Positions 14,155 through 18,499 of a stretch of 18,499 bases of DNA are shown here, in pieces; the first letter of the stretch is position 1, and the number at the start of each line of letters is the position of its first letter. The notes beneath the pieces were generated by a model. The model had not been told where the DNA came from. It worked only from the letters and a program-made list of their open reading frames with translations, and made no database searches. Both the position numbers and the translations under genes were made by a program. Origin of the DNA: JAJZQD01 sp021847735 (GTDB lineage Bacteria > Bacillota > Thermincolia > Thermincolales > UBA2595); the NCBI GenBank assembly GCA_027324025.1, contig DAHVYW010000081.1:1-18499 (forward strand), written 5' to 3'.

Positions 14155-14192
14155 AGAGAGACGTTGTCCCACAAGGTATAGCGTCTCTCTTT
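14155..14192. terminator. Convergent (bidirectional) terminator hairpin
   Basis: AGAGAGACG (14155-14163) pairs with CGTCTCTCT (14182-14190) and TTT follows on the plus strand. It lies between the TrpB-like gene and the convergent rhuM-family gene. A second hairpin (GGTTCAATA 14101-14109, TATTGAACC 14118-14126) precedes it without a U-tract. Confidence 0.6.
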
Positions 14193-14208
14193 GCATGTGA
14201 CTGCAACC

Positions 14209-15291
14209 TTATTTGTCGACTCTACCTTTTGCAACCGATTTGGATTTGTCTTTTTCCCGTTCCTGCAATTGTTCAAGCTCTCGGATGTACTTGTCGTAGT
14301 CGGACTCAAAGAGTTTGTCCTGAATAATGCGATACTTTTCAAATTCACTTTCGGCGTGTAATTTTGCTATTTCCGCAGATATTTTCCCTGCATCTTTTAG
14401 TAAACCGTATTCAAACATTTCGATAAAAGCATTCAAGCGCGTTTCCCAATCTTGCATCGTTAAAGGAATTTTGCGCAGTGTCATATTTTCCGCAAAATCC
14501 AGGTAGGAATTTACCATACGGTTTAATTGCCCCAGTTCAAATTCGGACAAATAGTTTTTTGCAATTGACACGTCTGTAATTTTGATTTTGCCATCGGGAG
14601 CATCCTGCCAAGTGGTAAGCCCCATATGCTCTTTCTCACTATCCGCTCTGCCGACAATAAGCTCCGCCGCAGTGTGACCGTGGACAGCATAGTGCATTTT
14701 ATTCTGCACGGTTGCATAAAACCGCTTTGTTGATTTTGCGTTTTTATCATAATCAATGGCTGTTGCATATAAGTCGGTTACTTTTTGATAGAACTTCCGC
14801 TCACTAGCACGGATTTCCCGTATTCTCTCAAGCTGTTCCTCAAAATATTTATCGGTCAGGTAAGAACCTTTTTTTATTCGTTCATCATCCATAACCCAGC
14901 CTTTAATCGTATAATCTTTGGCGATCTGATTAACCCATTTACGAAATTGCACAGCTCTTTCGGAGTTGACCTTAAAGCCCAGGGCAATAATCATCTGTAA
15001 GGCATAATGCTTGGTATCATAGGTTTTCCCATCCGCAGCAGTTACTCGAAAATTTCGAATAACTGCACTCTCCTCTAACTCCGAGTCCGCAAAAATCCTT
15101 TTGATATGATAGTTAATAGTGTGTGTTTCTACGTCATACAAAATAGCCATCATCTTTTGTGTCAGCCAGATATTCTCATCCTCATACCGCATTTCAACGC
15201 TGTCCTGATTATCACCAGCGCTTGCGACAAAAGTCAGGTACTCAGCGGCGGAACTGCGAATATTAATTTCATTCTTCTTTTTCCTTCCCAT
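14209..15291 (-). CDS. RhuM family protein
   Basis: This 360-residue member of the RhuM (virulence RhuM) family is found scattered in genomic islands and phage-like regions; its biochemical role is not established. The N-terminal part (about 40-125: YEDENIWLTQKMMAILYDV ... HYALQMIIALGF ... RAVQFRKWV) resembles the antirepressor/KilA-N-type region of phage proteins. A central block YAVHGHTAAELIVGRADSEK (201-220) followed by GLTTW is the family hallmark. The C-terminal third is helical and highly charged, ending in a Lys-rich tail. The minus-strand ATG is preceded by GGAAGGA. The gene is visibly more AT-rich than its neighbours, has no partner gene, and separates the TrpB-like gene from ilvE, all consistent with horizontal acquisition. 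Confidence 0.85.
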   Translation of the reverse strand: MGRKKKNEINIRSSAAEYLTFVASAGDNQDSVEMRYEDENIWLTQKMMAILYDVETHTINYHIKRIFADSELEESAVIRNFRVTAADGKTYDTKHYALQMIIALGFKVNSERAVQFRKWVNQIAKDYTIKGWVMDDERIKKGSYLTDKYFEEQLERIREIRASERKFYQKVTDLYATAIDYDKNAKSTKRFYATVQNKMHYAVHGHTAAELIVGRADSEKEHMGLTTWQDAPDGKIKITDVSIAKNYLSEFELGQLNRMVNSYLDFAENMTLRKIPLTMQDWETRLNAFIEMFEYGLLKDAGKISAEIAKLHAESEFEKYRIIQDKLFESDYDKYIRELEQLQEREKDKSKSVAKGRVDK

Positions 15292-15471
15292 AGCTTCTAT
15301 TCCTTCCGCTCTTTATCACTAAAGTTTAGCTTTATCTATCAACTGTATGAATCGTTAATTCTATAATATCACAGAAGTTCACACCAAAATACCCATGGTT
15401 CAAATTATAACAAAAAGAAAGCCGCCTAAAGCCCTCCTTTTTCAATAATGTACTTTTTTTTGAGAAATATC

Positions 15472-15502
15472 TTGACTTAACCACGGGTTTTGCTGGTAAA
15501 AT
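15472..15502 (+). promoter_or_regulatory. Putative extended -10 sigma-A promoter for ilvE
   Basis: TTGACT (15472-15477) and TAAAAT (15497-15502) are 19 bases apart, slightly long, but TGG directly before the -10 gives an extended -10 element. The expected start near 15509 would leave a leader of about 167 bases before ilvE. The rest of the 384-base gap 15292-15675 is AT-rich with no gene visible. Confidence 0.5.
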
Positions 15503-15530
15503 AGATATAACTATATGCACGGACGACCAC

Positions 15531-15573
15531 ATGTTTGCGGCCGTTAAAATCCAAGCTGCAAACATTTCTTTTT
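15531..15573 (+). terminator. Terminator-like hairpin in the ilvE leader (possible attenuator)
   Basis: ATGTTTGC (15531-15538) pairs with GCAAACAT (15558-15565), extended inward by GGC/GCT partial pairing, and is followed by TTCTTTTTC. It lies between the putative ilvE promoter and the ilvE start, so it could be an attenuator, or the 3' end of a short transcript. No T-box motif or branched-chain-rich leader peptide is seen. Confidence 0.5.
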
Positions 15574-15675
15574 CGTAAAGTGTTATCTGAAGCGCACAAA
15601 TGGCCAATAAGAGAGCTTTATAGAATTGGCAGTTATAATATTTTCCAAATTGCAATTTTATGAGGAGGAAACAAA

Positions 15676-16749
15676 ATGAACGGAGAAATCAGCATTACCT
15701 TGACGAAAAACCCAAAAGCGAAGCCGCAAGATGAGAACAAACTGGGTTTCGGAACAATTTTTACAGACCACATGTTTGTAATGGACTACGAGGCAGGTAA
15801 AGGGTGGCACAGCGCCAGGATTGAACCCTATGGGCCGTTTTGCCTGGAACCTTCAACAATGGTGCTCCATTACGGACAAGCAATTTTCGAAGGAATGAAG
15901 GCATACAGGACTGCTGGCGGTAAAGTGCGAATATTCCGTCCCCGGGATTACCTGGCCAGGATGAACCGTTCCGCTGACGGTCTATGTATCCCCTACATCG
16001 ATACGGAGTTTGTATTTAAAGGATTAATGAAATTGATAAGCATCGAAAAAGACTGGGTTCCCTCACCGGAAGGTACTTCATTGTATATAAGACCATTTAT
16101 AATAGCCACCGACCCTTATGTGGGGGTTCGTCCTTCCCACACGTACAGGTTTTTTATTATTCTCTCGCCTGTCGGAGCATATTATCCCGAAGGATTTAAA
16201 CCGGTAAAGATTTGGGTTGAAACCAAGTATGTGAGAGCTGTCAGGGGTGGACTCGGATTTGCCAAAACACCGGCCAACTATGCTGCCAGTCTGAAGGCCG
16301 CTGAAGAGGCCAAGGCCAACGGGTATACCCAGGTTCTCTGGTTAGACGGTGTTGAGAAGAAGTATATCGAAGAAGTGGGCACCATGAACATTGCCTTCAT
16401 AATTGACAACAAGCTGGTTACCCCTCCGCTGGAGGGCAGCATTCTAGGCGGAATGACCAGGGATTCGGTAATCCGGGTCGCCAAAGACTGGGGTTTAGAA
16501 GTAAAAGAAGAGCAGATTACGATAAATGAGCTATATGAGGCCCACGATAAGGGTACTCTCCAGGAAATCTTTGGGACCGGTACTGCGGCCGTTATTTCTC
16601 CGGTGTCTTCCCTCAATTGGGCCGGCAATGTTATTACCGTCAACAATGGGGTGACAGGTGAAACCTCACAGAGACTGTATGATGAGATTACGGGAATCCA
16701 ATACGGTAAGGTTGCCGACAGGTTTAACTGGATGGAAGAAGTGGAGTAG
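15676..16749 (+). CDS. ilvE: Branched-chain amino acid aminotransferase
   Basis: This PLP fold-type IV transaminase interconverts leucine, isoleucine and valine with their 2-oxo acids, using 2-oxoglutarate/glutamate. At 357 residues it belongs to the long (human BCAT-like, about 350-360) subgroup rather than the roughly 300-residue E. coli type. Signatures are the N-terminal FVMDYEAGKGWHSARIEPYGP, HYGQAIFEGMKAYR (65-78), the catalytic lysine K197 in GFAKTPANYAASLKAA, QVLWLDGVEKKYIEEVGTMN, and the phosphate-binding GTGTAAVISPV near the C-terminus. GAGGAGG stands about seven bases before the ATG. It is a single gene preceded by a long leader and followed by repeat copy D. It could serve synthesis or amino-acid fermentation; the sequence does not decide. 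Confidence 0.96.
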   Translation: MNGEISITLTKNPKAKPQDENKLGFGTIFTDHMFVMDYEAGKGWHSARIEPYGPFCLEPSTMVLHYGQAIFEGMKAYRTAGGKVRIFRPRDYLARMNRSADGLCIPYIDTEFVFKGLMKLISIEKDWVPSPEGTSLYIRPFIIATDPYVGVRPSHTYRFFIILSPVGAYYPEGFKPVKIWVETKYVRAVRGGLGFAKTPANYAASLKAAEEAKANGYTQVLWLDGVEKKYIEEVGTMNIAFIIDNKLVTPPLEGSILGGMTRDSVIRVAKDWGLEVKEEQITINELYEAHDKGTLQEIFGTGTAAVISPVSSLNWAGNVITVNNGVTGETSQRLYDEITGIQYGKVADRFNWMEEVE

Positions 16750-16787
16750 CACAAAAGGAGCAATCTCTCTACTTTAGACATACCAGC

Positions 16788-16913
16788 AAGGAAAGGGCAG
16801 GTATATTCCTTCGAGCGAGCAACAACTCAGCCGGCAAAAGACCGCTCCCGCATACGCGGTCGCGGGCCGGCGGATGTCAGCCTCGCTCTGCGGAACACAC
16901 CTGCCCTTCCCTT
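16788..16913 (+). repeat. Structured repeat family, copy D
   Basis: This 126-base element has an outer stem 16788-16802 with 16899-16913 pairing at 14 of 15 positions (arm AAGGAAAGGGCAGGT). The second stem is GAGCGAG/CTCGCTC as in copy C. The apical part holds GACCGC/GCGGTC and CCCGC/GCGGG pairings. Segments flanking the apex (CAACAACTCAGCCGGC and CGGATGTCAGCCTCGCTC) are shared with copy C. It lies 38 bases after ilvE. The remainder of the 301-base gap 16750-17050 carries only the promoter at 17022-17030. Confidence 0.85.
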
Positions 16914-17021
16914 CGTATTTGTCAGAATTTAAGTGAGACTACCCCTTTTGGGATAGTAAAACAGAGTGTAAGGAAACTGGGAGCAATTTATGACTTATGT
17001 CACAGCCTGTAGTCATGATAG

Positions 17022-17030
17022 TGGTATAAT
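17022..17030 (+). promoter_or_regulatory. Extended -10 promoter element before the truncated MetE/UroD-like gene
   Basis: TGGTATAAT contains a consensus TATAAT with a TGN extension; the -35 region is weak. It is 20 bases before the ATG at 17051, which also has a GGGGGG ribosome binding site. The expression signals look intact although the gene is broken. Confidence 0.55.
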
Positions 17031-17050
17031 AGGGAAAAGGGGGGATTCAT

Positions 17051-17356
17051 ATGAAGCTCACCGGTAACTGCCAGACTACGGCGATGGGGATACTGCCTCA
17101 TAAAGATATTGATGAAGCAATGAAGATTGCTTTTAGCGTAGATATTCCGTTTTGGCCGCAGCTGCCCCACGTGAATTTTTATGAGGACATGTATGTACAA
17201 ATCACTGAGAATTTTCCCGGGATAACGGTGGATGACATAAATTACAGGATATTATTTGACAAAAAACATATTTTTACTACTCTAATGAAATCCATGAGGG
17301 TCGTCATCAGTACATTTATTAAGAAACTCCATATTTGTATTCATATCTTTAGTTAA
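17051..17356 (+). pseudogene. 5' remnant of a MetE/UroD-like (cobalamin-independent methionine synthase-type) protein
   Basis: The first 70 or so residues (LTGNCQTTAMGILPHKDID, then IPFWPQLPHVNFYEDMYVQ and ENFPGITVD) resemble the N-terminus of a UroD/MetE-superfamily protein known from anaerobic Firmicutes, which is normally about 350 residues. Here the reading frame ends after 101 residues, and residues after about 73 (TTLMKSMRVVISTFIKKLHICIHIFS) no longer look like the family. Composition becomes clearly AT-rich from about 17265. I infer that the gene was cut by an insertion or deletion and that the last 25-30 codons are unrelated sequence. No remainder of the gene is found downstream in this window. 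The family recognition is from memory of the pattern and is moderate. Confidence 0.6.
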
Positions 17357-17567
17357 ATAAACTGCTATTTCAACTGAAATTTCAACAGCTCTCGGGTCAC
17401 TTATCGTATCTGTTATGAAAGGCCAGCATTAGAAAATAACTGTAAGACAGTGAAACATAGAAAAATGGACAGTATCAGTGAGTTATCCTTGCAAATGGTC
17501 TTTATAACCTTCACCGGCAGTAGCACAGTGCATATGTGCTAAAAACAACCTTTCAACCCTTAAGTAT

Positions 17568-17612
17568 AAGAAATTCCTACCTAGTGAAAGTTCAACAAGG
17601 TAGGAATTTCTT
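17568..17612 (-). terminator. Long palindromic terminator of the minus-strand membrane protein gene
   Basis: A perfect 15-bp stem (17568-17582 with 17598-17612; arm AAGAAATTCCTACCT) with a 15-base loop lies 11 bases after the stop of the minus-strand gene. The arms supply T-rich ends on both strands, so it may work in both directions. The gap 17357-17567 shows no gene. Confidence 0.6.
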
Positions 17613-17623
17613 TACTGTAGCCT

Positions 17624-18271
17624 TTAATTTACATTTTCCATAGATTCTGCTACTTTAATTAAATCTGATAAGGTCAAGTCTTTGCCTCCAAAAACGTTAT
17701 AATATGCACCGTTTTGATACCACTGAACGAAACCCGGTCTCAAATACTGTTGATTGTCGGATTCATTATATCCAGCTTCAACGCCCATGCCGGAGAAACC
17801 GTTAATATCTACCAGTGTAGGTACTTTGTCAGATTTTAGCGCTCCACTTTTTTTATCTTCGTTCATTTGTTGAACCAATGTGATGTAATCGGGCTGAGTA
17901 TCAACTGGCACTTCAACAATGTATAAACCTTTTTCATACAGTGCAAGAATTTCTTCGTTACCTTCTTCACCTTGTGGTGCCTTAGCAACAAAAACTCCTA
18001 GCAGTTTTCTGTTATATGTGTTGCTAGGTTTTTTTATTTGATACTTAAATTCTTTTGCTGCCTCCTCAATGGTCCCGAAGTGTTTTTTGCTTCTCTGCTT
18101 AAGCTTTTCAATTTTATCATTATCAGAAGCATTTTGCCATTCATCGGTTAATTTCATGCTTAGATGTCTAGTGTTAAGTGTAGTATCGGCCTTTTTAAAT
18201 ACAAAAGAAGTCCCAATGCCCAAAAAAAGGAAAATGGCTATAATTATAGATATTTTTTTATTTAACTTCAT
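17624..18271 (-). CDS. Membrane-anchored extracytoplasmic protein, DUF4367-like
   Basis: This product has 215 residues from the ATG at 18271, chosen because GGAGGTG is seven bases upstream; an upstream in-frame TTG overlaps that site. The N-terminus MKLNKKISIIIAIFLFLGIGTSFVF is a signal anchor or uncleaved signal peptide with no lipobox Cys, so the rest should be outside the membrane. The soluble part is lysine-rich (about 55-90) and ends in FVQWYQNGAYYNVFGGKDLTLSDLIKVAESM. That ending resembles the C-terminal pattern of DUF4367 proteins (W/Y-x-NG-x-x-Y ... DLIKIAESI), some of which are linked to sigma or anti-sigma loci. I do not recognise a specific function. The region is AT-rich and beside an IS-like end, which suggests an acquired gene. 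Confidence 0.7.
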   Translation of the reverse strand: MKLNKKISIIIAIFLFLGIGTSFVFKKADTTLNTRHLSMKLTDEWQNASDNDKIEKLKQRSKKHFGTIEEAAKEFKYQIKKPSNTYNRKLLGVFVAKAPQGEEGNEEILALYEKGLYIVEVPVDTQPDYITLVQQMNEDKKSGALKSDKVPTLVDINGFSGMGVEAGYNESDNQQYLRPGFVQWYQNGAYYNVFGGKDLTLSDLIKVAESMENVN

Positions 18272-18377
18272 AGCAATCACCTCCAATTAAGGTTTATACA
18301 TTTCACATGATGTATTTGATATGATATTAAGTCTATACTCAGGATCAGTATGATTACGATGAATATTTCGCTCGGAG

Positions 18378-18449
18378 AGAGCCATTATGTCGACAAAATA
18401 GAGCCATGTTCACGGAAAACTAGAGCCACTTTCACGGAGTAGAGAGCCA
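18378..18449. repeat. 22-bp tandem repeats, IS21-type element end
   Basis: AGAGCCA recurs at 18378, 18400, 18422 and 18443, spacings of 22, 22 and 21 bases. The middle copies share the longer unit AGAGCCA-Y-KTTCACGGA. Arrays of about 20-bp GAGCCA-type subrepeats are characteristic of IS21-family ends, where they bind the IstA transposase. No transposase ORF fits in the remaining 50 bases, so the element body would lie to the right of the window. Confidence 0.55.
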
Positions 18450-18499
18450 ACCCATCATTTTCAACTCTATAATGGATTTATGCACATTAAAATGTGTAA

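Noticed and set aside
15525..15557. A ten-codon leader peptide (MHGRPHVCGR) overlapping the ilvE leader hairpin
   Set aside because: It has no ribosome binding site and no run of Leu, Ile or Val codons, so there is no support for classical attenuation.
15303..15675. A T-box riboswitch ahead of ilvE
   Set aside because: The conserved T-box core (GGGTGGTACCGCG-like) is not present in the leader.
16278..16781. A 167-codon minus-strand frame over the end of ilvE
   Set aside because: It is antisense to the conserved core of the aminotransferase, and its composition is that of a shadow frame.
18378..18449. CRISPR-like array at the right edge
   Set aside because: The 22-base period leaves no spacer: the units are contiguous degenerate tandem repeats.

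Overview
The window looks like a piece of chromosome from a spore-forming, strictly anaerobic Clostridia-class Firmicute, most like the Peptococcaceae (Desulfotomaculum/Pelotomaculum-type). The evidence is a sporulation core (dacF, spoIIAA-spoIIAB-sigF, spoVAC-D-E, spoVAEa, spoVAF), a membrane polyferredoxin, a set of 2-hydroxyacyl-CoA-dehydratase-type activase proteins, strong Shine-Dalgarno sites with frequent GTG/TTG starts, and moderate GC content broken by AT-rich accessory patches. The lineage is inferred from gene content; no RNA marker gene is present.

Layout. (1) 1-1113: the 3' part of a sporulation-type D,D-carboxypeptidase (dacF). (2) 1114-1689: a 576-base gap holding two oppositely oriented copies of a structured repeat and, just before the next gene, a near-consensus sigma-H promoter. 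(3) 1690-3286: spoIIAA-spoIIAB-sigF, the forespore sigma-F switch, closed by a clear terminator, followed by a small dodecin gene. (4) A third repeat copy, then spoVAC-spoVAD-spoVAE (3995-5900), ended by a strong hairpin. (5) A minus-strand NapH-like polyferredoxin gene (6129-7118) sits inside the spoVA cluster. Its upstream region has a sigma-A promoter and a perfect TGTGA-N6-TCACA Crp/Fnr-type site. (6) spoVAEa-spoVAF resume at 7291 behind an exact-match sigma-G promoter. (7) 9545-12643: three coupled genes for activase and activase-related proteins, with no dehydratase subunits. (8) A TrpB2-type PLP enzyme and a branched-chain aminotransferase (ilvE) flank an AT-rich minus-strand rhuM-family gene. 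(9) A fourth repeat copy, the 5' remnant of a MetE/UroD-like gene, a minus-strand membrane-anchored protein of unknown role, and at the right edge a 22-bp tandem repeat resembling the end of an IS21-family element.

How the genes fit together. SpoIIAA and SpoIIAB control SigF in the forespore. The SpoVA proteins, made later under sigma-G, take up dipicolinic acid and release it at germination, and SpoVAF helps germination. DacF trims spore-cortex peptidoglycan. The metabolic half is anaerobic: a redox membrane protein probably under an Fnr/Crp-type regulator, ATP-dependent electron-activating proteins, and amino-acid enzymes.

The most unusual feature is the repeat family (four copies: 1157-1274, 1432-1554, 3738-3912, 16788-16913). 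Core segments are conserved, while the outer stem and the second stem differ in sequence between copies but stay complementary. That covariation points to selection for structure, as in a structured RNA or a palindromic mobile element. I do not recognise it as a known family.
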